Shown here piece after piece: positions 39,196 to 48,795 of a stretch of DNA of 64,000 nucleotides; position 1 is the stretch's first letter; the number at the start of each line of letters is the position of its first letter. Under the pieces are notes generated by a model. That model was not told the origin of the DNA and did no database searches. It saw nothing but the letters and a program-made list of their open reading frames with translations. This stretch comes from Streptomyces sp. MH60 (lineage in GTDB: Bacteria; Actinomycetota; Actinomycetes; Streptomycetales; Streptomycetaceae). The stretch is taken from NCBI RefSeq assembly GCF_002939385.1, contig NZ_MULI01000017.1, positions 52,054-116,053 on the forward strand. Reading direction: 5' to 3'. The position numbers were made by a program, and so were the translations under genes.

Positions 39196-39867
39196 ATGGG
39201 CTTCACGATCGGCATCGGCAGCAGTCGCGGCATGCGCGAGATCCGGGCCGGCGCGCGCCGTCGCGGCCGCGCCTCGGAGTGCACCGTCGTGGCCGAGTTC
39301 ACGGGGCTGTGGGGCTGGGACGTGGTGCCGGGCGCCCGGACCGCCGGCGGCGCCTGCTCGTGCGGCCTGCCCGACTGTCCGGCGCCGGGCGCGCACCCCC
39401 TGGACTTCGCGCCCCGGGTGCCCGCCGGTGCGACCCTCGACGAGGCGACCGAGGCCTGGGCCCGGTTCCCCGGCGCGGCGGTGATGCTGGCGGTCGGGCG
39501 GACCTTCGACGTGATCGAGGTGGCCGAGTCCGCCGGGCTGCGGGCGCTGGCCCGGCTGGAGCGCATGGGCCTCCCGCTCGGTCCGGTCGCGGCCACCCCG
39601 CAGGGCCGCGCCCACTTCTTCGTCGCGCCGGGCGCCGCCGCCGAGCTGCCGCGGCTGCTGTACCGCATGGGCTGGGACGATCCGTCGGCGCTCGACCTCA
39701 GCGGTCTCGGCCCCGGTACGTACATCACGGCCCCGCCCTCCGACCGCGGCGGCCGGGGCCCGGTGCGCTGGCTGCGGCCCCCCGCCCTCGACTCGGCCAC
39801 GAAGCCACCGGCGGCACGGCTGCTCCTGGGCACCCTGGCGTACGTGGCCCACCGGTCCCGGGCGTAG
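39196..39867 (+). CDS. PrimPol-like (bifunctional primase/polymerase N-terminal) protein
   Basis: The 223-residue protein resembles the N-terminal domain of bifunctional DNA primase/polymerases of actinobacteria: GWDVVPGARTAGGACSCG, a cysteine motif CSCGLPDCPAPGAHP, and LGPVAATPQGRAHFFVAPG. The typical acidic catalytic pair appears as FDVIEV, which is weak. It stands alone, with no helicase, so it is probably not a plasmid replication protein. S. coelicolor has an orthologue at the same position, next to ftsY. ATG at 39196 follows GGAGGGGG. Confidence 0.7.
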   Translation: MGFTIGIGSSRGMREIRAGARRRGRASECTVVAEFTGLWGWDVVPGARTAGGACSCGLPDCPAPGAHPLDFAPRVPAGATLDEATEAWARFPGAAVMLAVGRTFDVIEVAESAGLRALARLERMGLPLGPVAATPQGRAHFFVAPGAAAELPRLLYRMGWDDPSALDLSGLGPGTYITAPPSDRGGRGPVRWLRPPALDSATKPPAARLLLGTLAYVAHRSRA

Positions 39868-40080
39868 CCCGCGCTGTCCCCGTGCGCCCGTACGCCCGTA
39901 CGCCGAAGCGCCCCCGACTCCGGCCGGGAGCATCGACCCCGCACCCGCGCGCCGCGCGTCCTGGCGCCCGCCACTCGGCGGACACGGGCGGCGGCACGGT
40001 TCGCCGCACCTCCAAGCGCGCCCAGGCCGTCGGCACTCCCCCGCCCACCCGGCACACGCCACCCGCCCGCGCCACACGGC

Positions 40081-40117
40081 GAAGCGCCCGTCTCCCGGTT
40101 CGGGAGGCGGGCGCTTC
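40081..40117. terminator. Bidirectional terminator between the PrimPol-like gene and ftsY
   Basis: GAAGCGCCCGTCTCCCG and CGGGAGGCGGGCGCTTC form a 17-base stem with one wobble and a three-base loop. It lies between convergent genes ending at 39867 and 40150. Confidence 0.75.
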
Positions 40118-40149
40118 TCGCGCGGGCGCGGGGGCGCCGACAGACGGCG

Positions 40150-41358
40150 TCACTCGCCGATGAGGGCATCCACGAAGGCCGCCGGCTCGAACGGCGCCAG
40201 GTCGTCCGCACCCTCGCCCAGTCCGATCAGCTTGACCGGCACGCCCAGCTCGCGCTGGACGGCGACCACGATGCCGCCCTTGGCCGTGCCGTCCAGCTTG
40301 GTGAGCACGATGCCGGTGATGTTCACGACCTCGGCGAAGACCCGGGCCTGGATCAGACCGTTCTGGCCGGTGGTGGCGTCGAGCACGAGGAGCACCTCGT
40401 CCAGCGGCGCGTGCTTCTCCACGACGCGCTTGACCTTGCCCAGCTCGTCCATCAGGCCGGTCTTGGTGTGCAGGCGCCCGGCGGTGTCGATGAGCACGAC
40501 GTCCGAGCCCATCTCCTTGCCCTCCTTGACCGCGTCGAAGGCCACGGAGGCCGGGTCGCCGCCCTCGGGCCCGCGCACGGTGTGGGCCCCGACCCGCTCG
40601 CCCCAGGTCTGGAGCTGGTCAGCGGCGGCGGCGCGGAAGGTGTCGGCGGCGCCGAGGACGACGCTGCGGCCGTCGGCCACCAGGACCCGGGCGAGCTTGC
40701 CGGTGGTGGTGGTCTTGCCGGTGCCGTTCACCCCGACGACCATCACGATGCCGGGCTTGCTCGTGGCGGGCTCGGTCTTGACCTCGCGGTCCATGTCGGG
40801 GCCGACGAGGGTGATCAGCTCCTCGCGCAGCAGGGTGCGCAGCTCCTCGGGCGTGCGGGTGCCGAGGACCTTCACCCGCTCACGCAGTCGCTCGACCAGC
40901 TCCTGGGTGGGCTGCACGCCGACGTCGGCGGTGAGCAGCGTGTCCTCGATCTCCTCCCAGGTGTCCTCGTCGAGGTGCTCCCGCGACAGCAGGGTCAGCA
41001 GGCCCTTGCCGAGGGCGTTCTGCGAGCGGGAGAGGCGGGCACGGAGCCGGACCAGTCGGCCGGCGGTGGGCTCGGGAACCTCGATCTGCGGGATCTCGAG
41101 CTCTTCGACGACGGGCGGCTCCTCGACGGTGGCGGTGCCGCCGTCCGGGAGGTCGACCTCCTCTATCGTCCGGCGCGTTTCGTCGCGCGGCGTCTCGGCC
41201 TCGTCGCCGACGTGCGGCTCGGCCGGAGGGGCGGTGATGTCGGGCGTGGCGGGGGGCGGCTCGGGCAGCTGCTTCTTGCGGCGGCTGCCGACGACCAGCC
41301 CGCCGAGCGCGCCGATCACGACCACGGCGATGACTACAGCAAGGATGACGATTTCCAT
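40150..41358 (-). CDS. ftsY: Signal recognition particle receptor FtsY
   Basis: The 402-residue GTPase begins with a membrane helix (MEIVILAVVIAVVVIGAL), characteristic of actinobacterial FtsY, followed by an acidic Pro/Glu-rich A domain. The NG domain has GVNGTGKTTTTGKLA, DTAGRLHTKTGLMDELGK and LTKLDGTAKGG. It receives SRP-bound ribosomes and hands them to the SecYEG translocon. ATG at 41358. Both SRP GTPases are in this window (Ffh 31008-32558). Confidence 0.96.
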   Translation of the reverse strand: MEIVILAVVIAVVVIGALGGLVVGSRRKKQLPEPPPATPDITAPPAEPHVGDEAETPRDETRRTIEEVDLPDGGTATVEEPPVVEELEIPQIEVPEPTAGRLVRLRARLSRSQNALGKGLLTLLSREHLDEDTWEEIEDTLLTADVGVQPTQELVERLRERVKVLGTRTPEELRTLLREELITLVGPDMDREVKTEPATSKPGIVMVVGVNGTGKTTTTGKLARVLVADGRSVVLGAADTFRAAAADQLQTWGERVGAHTVRGPEGGDPASVAFDAVKEGKEMGSDVVLIDTAGRLHTKTGLMDELGKVKRVVEKHAPLDEVLLVLDATTGQNGLIQARVFAEVVNITGIVLTKLDGTAKGGIVVAVQRELGVPVKLIGLGEGADDLAPFEPAAFVDALIGE

Positions 41359-41542
41359 AACGGGACCAGTATGCGCGACCCGCGTCACGGCTCACCGCTG
41401 GCGGCCGCTCGTGGTTTCCGACAAAGGACAAAGGCCCCTGGAGGGCAGGAGTCGGAGCAAAGTACGATGGAGAAGGCCGCATCAACGCGCGTAGAGTCCC
41501 GACCGCCCCCTCTTCCCCACGATCGAGGCACGGACCCCCCAC

Positions 41543-42994
41543 ATGAGCAAGACCGCCGAGAACGAAGGCGCCCTGGAGACCCGCGGCATCGAGCAGGTGC
41601 CCGACCACGAGCGCACCGCCCGGACCCGCGAGCTGTTCCCGACCTGGGTCGGCGCCAACATCAGCGTGCTGCTGCTCACGATGGGCGCGAGCCTCGTCGT
41701 GGCGTACCGGCTCAACTTCTGGCAGGCCCTGGTCGTCGCGGCCGCGGCGCCCGTCGTGTCGTACGGCCTGGTCGGTCTGATCGGCATCGCCGGCAAGCGG
41801 GGCGGCGCTCCCGGGATGGCACTGTCCCGGGCGGTGTTCGGGCAGCGGGGCAATCTGCTGCCGGGTTCGCTGATCTGGGTGGCCCGCTGGGGCTGGGAGA
41901 CGATCAACGCGGTGACCGGTGCCTATGCCGTGCTCACCGTCCTGGACATCGTGTTCGGCATACGCGCCAACAGCGTGCTGGACCTGGTGACGCTGCTCGC
42001 CTTCGTCGTGGCGACGTTCGCGATCTCCGGGCTGGGCATCAACGCCGTGCAGAAGTGCAACAAGTACGCGGCGTACCTCTTCGGTGCCTTCTCGGTGCTG
42101 GTGCTGGGCTACCTGGTCGTCGACACCGACTGGTCCGCGGTGTTCGACCGGTCCGCCGGTTCGGTGGCCGCGATGATCACCGGCGTCGGCCTGATCGCGG
42201 CCGGCGGCGTCAGCTGGATCCCGTCCGCGCCGGACTTCACGCGGTACCTGCCGCGCACGGCCTCCTCGAAGGGGATCGTCGGGGTCACGGTCGGCGGTGC
42301 GGGGATCGTCGTGCTGCCGATGGTGCTGATGGGCGCGGTCATGGCGGTCTCCACGCCGGACCTGGCCTCGGCCGCCGACCCGGTCTCCTTCCTGGGCGAG
42401 ATCCTGCCGACCTGGATCGCCGTGCCGTACCTGCTGATCGCGCTGATCGGCATGCTGCTGATCAACTCGATGTCGATGTACTCGGCGGGCTTCACCGCGC
42501 AGACCCTGGGCTTCAAGGTCCCGCGCCACTGGGCGGTCTCGGTGAACGCCGTGATCTCGCTGGTCTTCGGCGGCGTGCTGATGCTGGCGGCGACCAGTTT
42601 CATGGGCTCGTTCATCGCCTTCCTGTCGCTGCTCGCGGTGGCCTTCTCCGCCTGGGTCGGCGTGTTCGGCGCGGACATGCTGCGCCGCCGGGAGTACGAC
42701 GGCGAGGCCCTGGCCGACACCGGCCGCACCAGCGCCTACTGGTACCGCGGCGGCTTCTCCCCCGCCGCCGTCGCCGCCTGGGCGGTGGGCCTGGTCGCCG
42801 GTCTGATGTTCACCACGTCCGACTGGTTCACCGGCCCGCTCGCGGCGAACAACGTGATCGGCGAGTACGGACTCGGCTGGGTGGCCACCGTGGTGATCTC
42901 CGGCCTGCTGTACGTCGTCCTGCCGAAGCCCGCGGTGGTCGTCCCGGCGGCGCCGGTGGAGCAGGCCGCGGAGCCCGAGACCGTGCGCGTCTGA
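41543..42994 (+). CDS. NCS1-family cytosine/purine permease
   Basis: The 483-residue membrane protein has about twelve helices and matches the nucleobase-cation-symport-1 family, with ELFPTWVGANISVLLLTMG near residue 32 and GAGIVV-type helices. Members import cytosine, purines, hydantoins or thiamine precursors with a cation. The neighbourhood does not give the substrate. ATG at 41543 follows ACGGACC without a strong ribosome binding site. The gene is monocistronic and ends near a strong terminator. Confidence 0.85.
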   Translation: MSKTAENEGALETRGIEQVPDHERTARTRELFPTWVGANISVLLLTMGASLVVAYRLNFWQALVVAAAAPVVSYGLVGLIGIAGKRGGAPGMALSRAVFGQRGNLLPGSLIWVARWGWETINAVTGAYAVLTVLDIVFGIRANSVLDLVTLLAFVVATFAISGLGINAVQKCNKYAAYLFGAFSVLVLGYLVVDTDWSAVFDRSAGSVAAMITGVGLIAAGGVSWIPSAPDFTRYLPRTASSKGIVGVTVGGAGIVVLPMVLMGAVMAVSTPDLASAADPVSFLGEILPTWIAVPYLLIALIGMLLINSMSMYSAGFTAQTLGFKVPRHWAVSVNAVISLVFGGVLMLAATSFMGSFIAFLSLLAVAFSAWVGVFGADMLRRREYDGEALADTGRTSAYWYRGGFSPAAVAAWAVGLVAGLMFTTSDWFTGPLAANNVIGEYGLGWVATVVISGLLYVVLPKPAVVVPAAPVEQAAEPETVRV

Positions 42995-43038
42995 CAACGA
43001 GTTCCGCGGCGGCTGAGGCCGTGCGGACGCCCGAGACA

Positions 43039-43077
43039 CCGCCGCCCCGCCCGGAGAGTGACCGGGCGGGGCGGCGG
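43039..43077. terminator. Very strong bidirectional terminator
   Basis: CCGCCGCCCCGCCCGG and CCGGGCGGGGCGGCGG are exact 16-base complements around the loop AGAGTGA. It lies between the convergent NCS1 permease and glcP genes and is the most stable simple hairpin in the window. Confidence 0.85.
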
Positions 43078-43138
43078 ACGGTGCGGGGAGAGGGGCAGCG
43101 GGGACTTGGCCCTCCTCCCCGGGTTCGGGGCGGGCGGG

Positions 43139-44557
43139 TCAGCCCATTTCCTCCAGGGCCTTGCCCTTGGTCTCCTTCACGAACTTGAGCACGAAGGGGA
43201 TGGAGAGGGCGGCGAAGACCGTGTAGATCACGTAGGTGCCGGAGAGGTTCCAGTCGGCCAGCGACGGGAAGCTCGCGGTGATGGCCCAGTTGGCGATCCA
43301 CTGCGCGGAGGCGGCCACGCCCAGGGCGGCGGCGCGGATCCGGTTGGGGAACATCTCGCCCAGGAAGACCCAGACGACCACGCCCCAGGACAGGGCGAAG
43401 AAGAGGACGAAGATGTGGGCGGCGATCAGGGCGACCCAGCCCTGGGTGGCCGGGAGCTTGCCGTCGACCAGGTCGAAGGAGAAGGCCCAGGCCTCCAGCG
43501 CCAGTCCGATCACCATGCCGACGGAGCCGATCAGGGCGAGCGGCCTGCGGCCGACGCGGTCCACGAAGATCATCGCGATCACGGTGCCGATGATGTTGAT
43601 GATCGACGTCGTGAACGAGTAGAAGAACGAGTCCGTCGGGTCGACGCCGACCGACTGCCACAGCGTCGAGGAGTAGTAGAACGCGACGTTGATGCCGACG
43701 AACTGCTGGAAGACCGACAGGCCGATACCGACCCAGACGATCGGCCTGAAGAAGAAGCTGCCGCCCAGGAGGTCCTTGAAGGAGGACTTCTCCTCGCGGT
43801 GCATGGCGTGTTCGATCTCGGTGACGCGGGCGTCGAAGTCCACGTCCCGGCCCTCGACCTCTTCGAGGATCTTCTTGGCGCGCTCGCGCTTGCCCACCGA
43901 GATCAGGAAGCGGGGCGACTCCGGGATGGCGAAGGACAGCAGGCCGTACAGGACGGCCGGGACCACCATGACCCCGAGCATGACCTGCCAGGCCTCCAGG
44001 CCCATCAGCTCGCCGCGCTGGTCACCGCCGGCGGCGTTCAGCAGGCCCCAGTTGACCAGCTGGGAGACGGCGATGCCGATGACGATCGCGGCCTGCTGGA
44101 AGGAGCCGAGCCGGCCGCGGTAGGCGGGCGGGGAGACCTCGGCGATGTAGGCGGGGCCGATCACCGAGGCCATGCCGATGGCGAACCCGCCGATGACCCG
44201 CCACATGGCCAGGTCCCACAGCGCGAAGGGCAGTGCGGAGCCGACGGCGCTGATGGTGAACAGGACCGCCGCGATCTGCATGCAGCGGATGCGGCCGATG
44301 CGGTCGGCGATCCGGCCGGCGGTCGCGGCACCGATGGCGCAGCCGATCAGCGCGACGGCGATGACCTGGGCCAGCACCGCGGAGCCGACGTCGTAGCGGT
44401 CCCGGATCGCCTCGACCGCGCCGTTGATCACGGAACTGTCGTAGCCGAACAGGAAACCGCCCATCGCGGCCGCCGCCGCGATGAAGATGACGTGCCCGAG
44501 ATGATCGGGATGAGCCGTCCCGGCTCCTGAACTGGGCGCCTGCGATGTGCTGGCCAC
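43139..44557 (-). CDS. glcP: MFS glucose permease (GlcP-type sugar porter)
   Basis: The 472-residue transporter has twelve membrane helices and the sugar-porter landmarks GFLFGYDSSVINGA, RIADRIGR, and PESPRFLI. Length and sequence match streptomycete GlcP, the major proton-coupled glucose importer of S. coelicolor, where two identical copies exist. GTG at 44557 follows GAGGAG at ideal spacing. Glucose uptake feeds Glk-dependent carbon catabolite control. The gene is divergent from smc's strand partner region only by orientation; both are minus. Confidence 0.9.
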   Translation of the reverse strand: MASTSQAPSSGAGTAHPDHLGHVIFIAAAAAMGGFLFGYDSSVINGAVEAIRDRYDVGSAVLAQVIAVALIGCAIGAATAGRIADRIGRIRCMQIAAVLFTISAVGSALPFALWDLAMWRVIGGFAIGMASVIGPAYIAEVSPPAYRGRLGSFQQAAIVIGIAVSQLVNWGLLNAAGGDQRGELMGLEAWQVMLGVMVVPAVLYGLLSFAIPESPRFLISVGKRERAKKILEEVEGRDVDFDARVTEIEHAMHREEKSSFKDLLGGSFFFRPIVWVGIGLSVFQQFVGINVAFYYSSTLWQSVGVDPTDSFFYSFTTSIINIIGTVIAMIFVDRVGRRPLALIGSVGMVIGLALEAWAFSFDLVDGKLPATQGWVALIAAHIFVLFFALSWGVVVWVFLGEMFPNRIRAAALGVAASAQWIANWAITASFPSLADWNLSGTYVIYTVFAALSIPFVLKFVKETKGKALEEMG

Positions 44558-44761
44558 GTGTACTCCTCGGGCTACCGGCAACGCTGCCGGGGCGGTTCTC
44601 TCTTCGAGGTACCGACGAAGGGACCTGAAGGTAAAAGCAACGTTGCAGAGACTATGCCTTCAAGTTTCGAAGTCAATACGGCGAGAGGTGTGAGTTTGGT
44701 GATGCTGAGCGGGGTTACCCATTCAAGAGTTGAAGCTAACTGCTTGGTGGAGCTGTCGCAG

Positions 44762-47700
44762 CTACCGCAGCCGCTGGCTGATGACCTTCGACACACCGTC
44801 GCCCTGCATGGACACGCCGTAGAGCGCGTCGGCGACCTCCATCGTGCGCTTCTGGTGCGTGATGACGATCAGCTGCGAGGCCTCCTGCAGCTCCTGCATG
44901 ATCCGGATCAGCCGCTGCAGGTTGGTGTCGTCGAGCGCCGCCTCGACCTCGTCCATCACATAGAACGGGCTCGGCCTGGCCTTGAAGATCGACACCAGCA
45001 TCGCCACCGCGGTCAGCGAACGCTCCCCGCCGGAGAGCAACGAGAGCCGCTTGACCTTCTTGCCCGGCGGCCGGGCCTCGACGTCCACGCCGGTGGTGAG
45101 CATGTTGTCGGGGTCGGTCAGGATCAGTCGCCCCTCCCCGCCCGGGAAGAGCCGGCCGAAGACACCCTCGAACTCCCGGGCCGTGTCCCGGAAGGCCTCG
45201 GTGAAGACCTGCTCGACGCGCTCGTCGACCTCCTTGACGACCTGGAGCAGGTCGGCGCGGGTCTTCTTCAGGTCCTCCAGCTGCTCGCTGAGGAACTGGT
45301 GCCGCTCCTCCAGCGCCGCGAACTCCTCCAGGGCCAGCGGGTTGACCTTGCCGAGCTGCTGGTAGGCGCGTTCGGCGGCCTTCAGCCGCTTCTCCTGCTC
45401 GGAGCGGACGAACGGCCGCGGCCGGTTGCGCGGGTGGTCCGGATCCTCGGGGAGCACCTCGCCCTCGGCGGGGGGCGAGGGCGGCACCTCTTGATGGGGG
45501 CCGTACTCGGCCGCGAGCCCCGCCGGTTCCACACCGAGTTCCTCCAGCGCCTTGGTCTCCAGCTGCTCGATGCGCAGCCGCTTCTCGGCGCCGAGTACCT
45601 CGCCCCGGTGAACTGAATCCGTCAACTTGTCCAGCTCCGCCTTGAGGTCGCGCCCTGCGGTGCGCGCGGCGGTCAGTTCCTGCTCGCGCCGGGCCTTGGC
45701 CGCCTCGGCGAGGGTGCGCTCCTGGTCGGCGCGGGTCAGCGAGACCTCGACGTGGGCGAGCAGCTGCCGGGCGCCGGTGGCGACCGCCTCGGCGACGGCC
45801 GCCTCGTGCCGCAGCCTGGCCCGCCGCTGCTCGGCACGCGCGCGTGCCTCGCGTTCGGCACGGGCGGCCCGGTCCAGGGAGTCGGCCCGTCCGGCCAGTC
45901 CCTTGACCCGCTCCTCGTGGGTACGGACCTGGAGGCGGGCCTCCATCTCGGTCTGGCGGGCGTTGGCCCCGTCGGCGGCGAGCCGGTCGCGCGCCGAGGT
46001 GTCGGGCTCCTCCTCCCCTCCTTCCCCGAAGGGGGCACTCTCCTCGGCGACCGCGAGCCGCTCGGCCAGTTCCTCGACCTCCATGAGCGCCTTGTCCAGC
46101 GCCTCCTGCGCCCGCTCGGCCGCGGCGGCGGACCGTTCCGCCTCCCCGGCGGCGCCGCGTGCCTGTCCCGCGAGCCGGCCCAGCTGCTGGGCCACGGACG
46201 ACTTCTCCCGGTCGGCCGCCCGGCGCCGCTCCCCCAGCTCCTCGACGAGCGCCGCGCACTCCCGGCGCCGTGCGGCGGCCGCGTCCTGCGCCGCGGCCAG
46301 CTCCTCGCACCGCACGCCCAGCTCCGTCAGCTCGGCGGCGGCCTGGTCCACGGACGCCTGCACCTCCAGGAGGCTGGGCGCCCCGGCGGACCCGCCCTGC
46401 GCGAAGTGGGCACCCAGCAGGTCGCCCTCGGCGGTGACCGCGGTCAGCCCGGGGCGGGCGTAGACGAGGTCCTCGGCGTCCTCCAGGGTGGCGACGACGG
46501 CGATCCCCCGCAGCAGCCGCCGTACGGCGGGCATGAGGTCCGCCGGTCCGCGGACCAGGTCGGCGGCGTACGGCGGTCCGTCGACGCGCGTCTCGTGCGG
46601 TACGTCGTCGGGGGCGCCGGCGAGCAGCAGGGCGGCCCGGCCCGCGTCCTGCTTGCGCAGCAGGCGGATGGCGTCGGCGGCGGCCGCCGGGGAGGTCACC
46701 GCGAGGGCGTCGGCGGCGGCGCCGAAGGCGGCGGCGAGGGCTGCCTCGTGGCCCGGCGTCACGGTGAGGAGTCCGGCGGCGGGGCCGAGCAGGCCGGTGA
46801 GCCGGTCCTTGGCGGCGAGCAGTGCGCCGGTGCCGTCCTTGCGGCGCAGCCCGAGCGCGAGGGCCTCGTGCCGGGCCTGCGTGGCGGCGCGTTCGCGTTC
46901 GGCCGCGGTGGCCGACTCGCGGGCGGCGCCGAGGGCGGCCTCCGCCTCGGTCAGCTGCCGCTTGGCGCTCTCGTGCCGCTCGGCGAGTTCCTGGTCGTCG
47001 GCGTCGAGTCCGTCGACCTCGGCCTGGAGGGTCTCGTACTCCTCCTGGGCGGCGGCGGCCCGCTCCCGCGACGCGTCGCGGGCTTCGGCCAGCCGCTCGA
47101 TCTCCGCCTGGGCGGAGGCCGCGCGGGAACGGGCGGCGCCGACCTGGCCGTTCAGCCGGGCCAGGCCCTCGCGGCGGTCGGCGATGGCGCGGGCCGCGTC
47201 CTTGAGGCGGCGCTCCTCCACGGCCAGTTCGCGTTCGAGGTCGGCGCGGTGGGCGACCGTGTCCTCCAGGGCGTGTTCGGCCGCCTCCAGGGCCGCTTCC
47301 AGTTCGGCCTCCTGCTCGCGGACGCGGGCGGCCTCACGCTCCAGTTCCTCGGGGTCGCGGCCCCGGCGCTCCTCGGGCGGCGCGGAGGTGGCGCTCTTCA
47401 CGCGCGCGTCGGCGAGCGAGATCGTGCCGCGCACGCGTTCGGCGAGCTGGGACAGCTCGTACCAGGTCTGCTGGGCGCGCTGGAGGCGCGGGGTGAGCCG
47501 GCGCACCTCGTCCTCCAGGGCCGCCTCGCGGCGCAGCGCCCGGCCCAGCTCCTGCTCGGCGGTCTCCTTGCGTTCCTTGAGCGCGGCCTCGTCGGCGACC
47601 TCGGCCTGGAGCGCCTCGCGCATCCGTACGAGGTCGTCGGCGAGGAGCCGGAGCCGGGCGTCCCGGAGGTCGGCCTGGATGACGGCGGCCCTGCGGGCGA

Positions 47701-48331
47701 CCGCCGCCTGCCGGCCGAGAGGCTTGAGCTGGCGCCGCAGCTCGTCGGTGAGGTCCTGGACGCGGGCCAGGTTGGCCTGCATCGCGTCCAGTTTCCTGAG
47801 CGCCTTCTCCTTGCGCTTGCGGTGCTTGAGGACGCCGGCGGCCTCTTCGATGAAGGCCCGGCGGCCCATCGGGTCGGCGTGCAGTACGGAGTCGAGCTGG
47901 CCCTGCCCGACGATGACGTGCATCTCGCGGCCGATGCCGGAGTCGGAGAGGAGTTCCTGGATGTCGAGGAGGCGGCAGGTGTCGCCGTTGATCTGGTATT
48001 CGCTGCCGCCGTTGCGGAACATGATCCGCGTGATGGTGACCTCGGCGTACTCGATGGGCAGGGCCCCGTCGGAGTTGTCGATGGTCAGCGACACCTCGGC
48101 CCGGCCGAGCGGCGGGCGGCCGGTGGTGCCGGCGAAGATGACGTCCTCCATCTTGCCGCCGCGCAGCGACTTGGCGCCCTGTTCGCCCATGACCCAGCTG
48201 AGCGCGTCCACGACGTTGGACTTGCCCGAGCCGTTCGGGCCGACGACGCAGGTGATGCCCGGCTCGAACCGGAGCGTGGTCGCCGAGGCGAACGACTTGA
48301 ACCCGCGGAGGGTCAGGGCCTTCAGGTGCAC
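44762..48331 (-). CDS. smc: Chromosome partition protein SMC
   Basis: The 1189-residue SMC protein has Walker A VVGPNGSGKSNVVDAL in the first 45 residues, two long coiled coils rich in Glu/Ala/Arg, a hinge near residues 500-660, then the signature LLSGGERSLTAVAM and Walker B FYVMDEVEAALDD. With ScpA/ScpB it compacts and segregates chromosomes, essential for normal sporulation-stage nucleoid partition. GTG at 48331 gives the VHLKALTLRGFKSF start. Upstream ATG at 48364 is less conserved. Confidence 0.96.
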   Translation of the reverse strand: MHLKALTLRGFKSFASATTLRFEPGITCVVGPNGSGKSNVVDALSWVMGEQGAKSLRGGKMEDVIFAGTTGRPPLGRAEVSLTIDNSDGALPIEYAEVTITRIMFRNGGSEYQINGDTCRLLDIQELLSDSGIGREMHVIVGQGQLDSVLHADPMGRRAFIEEAAGVLKHRKRKEKALRKLDAMQANLARVQDLTDELRRQLKPLGRQAAVARRAAVIQADLRDARLRLLADDLVRMREALQAEVADEAALKERKETAEQELGRALRREAALEDEVRRLTPRLQRAQQTWYELSQLAERVRGTISLADARVKSATSAPPEERRGRDPEELEREAARVREQEAELEAALEAAEHALEDTVAHRADLERELAVEERRLKDAARAIADRREGLARLNGQVGAARSRAASAQAEIERLAEARDASRERAAAAQEEYETLQAEVDGLDADDQELAERHESAKRQLTEAEAALGAARESATAAERERAATQARHEALALGLRRKDGTGALLAAKDRLTGLLGPAAGLLTVTPGHEAALAAAFGAAADALAVTSPAAAADAIRLLRKQDAGRAALLLAGAPDDVPHETRVDGPPYAADLVRGPADLMPAVRRLLRGIAVVATLEDAEDLVYARPGLTAVTAEGDLLGAHFAQGGSAGAPSLLEVQASVDQAAAELTELGVRCEELAAAQDAAAARRRECAALVEELGERRRAADREKSSVAQQLGRLAGQARGAAGEAERSAAAAERAQEALDKALMEVEELAERLAVAEESAPFGEGGEEEPDTSARDRLAADGANARQTEMEARLQVRTHEERVKGLAGRADSLDRAARAEREARARAEQRRARLRHEAAVAEAVATGARQLLAHVEVSLTRADQERTLAEAAKARREQELTAARTAGRDLKAELDKLTDSVHRGEVLGAEKRLRIEQLETKALEELGVEPAGLAAEYGPHQEVPPSPPAEGEVLPEDPDHPRNRPRPFVRSEQEKRLKAAERAYQQLGKVNPLALEEFAALEERHQFLSEQLEDLKKTRADLLQVVKEVDERVEQVFTEAFRDTAREFEGVFGRLFPGGEGRLILTDPDNMLTTGVDVEARPPGKKVKRLSLLSGGERSLTAVAMLVSIFKARPSPFYVMDEVEAALDDTNLQRLIRIMQELQEASQLIVITHQKRTMEVADALYGVSMQGDGVSKVISQRLR

Positions 48332-48488
48332 GCCGTCGGACTTTACCTCTCGGGTGTGTCTCACTCCACGAACCGGTGAACCGACGCGGTTTCACCAGTG
48401 AACGTGCAGGGCACATCAGACGTTGAAGAGGGTGAAAGGTTGCGCGGGGACGGACACGGCGGGCGAGACGGGGGGCGGGAAAGAAAGA

Positions 48489-48510
48489 AGGGACGCCGAA
48501 GCGTCCCTTG
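48489..48510 (-). terminator. Rho-independent terminator of the 70-residue protein gene
   Basis: AAGGGACGC and GCGTCCCTT pair around the four-base loop. On the minus strand it is followed by CTTCTTTCTTTCCC, one of the few pyrimidine-rich tails in the window. It separates this gene from smc. Confidence 0.75.
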
Positions 48511-48582
48511 CAGACTCTGACACCTGAGCGGTTGTACGGGCGAGCCCGACCACTGCTGTGCCGTAGTGGAGCGATGCAGTGA

Positions 48583-48795
48583 TCAGGTGAGCGCAGGCTC
48601 CGCCTGGTGTGCGTCAACGCTCTCCATGCTCTCCATGATCCTGTCGTGAGAAGCGGCAGCCGCCAGCGCGTCGTTCTCCGCCTGGATTCGTCCGAGCTCG
48701 GATTCCAGGTCCTGGACGCGCTGCTGGAGCCGTCGCATCTCGGCGAGGAGTCGAGGGTCGGAGCCGCCGACGTAACCGAGAAGCGCCTTTGCCAT
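48583..48795 (-). CDS. Small conserved coiled-coil protein
   Basis: This 70-residue protein starts MAKALLGYVGGSDPRLLAEM and continues into a heptad-like helix, MRRLQQRVQDLESELGRIQ. No enzyme motif is present. ATG at 48795 follows GGAGGACC. It has its own promoter and terminator. Streptomyces genomes carry this family upstream of smc, by my recollection; function is unknown. Proximity to smc is suggestive but not evidence of a shared role. Confidence 0.8.
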   Translation of the reverse strand: MAKALLGYVGGSDPRLLAEMRRLQQRVQDLESELGRIQAENDALAAAASHDRIMESMESVDAHQAEPALT

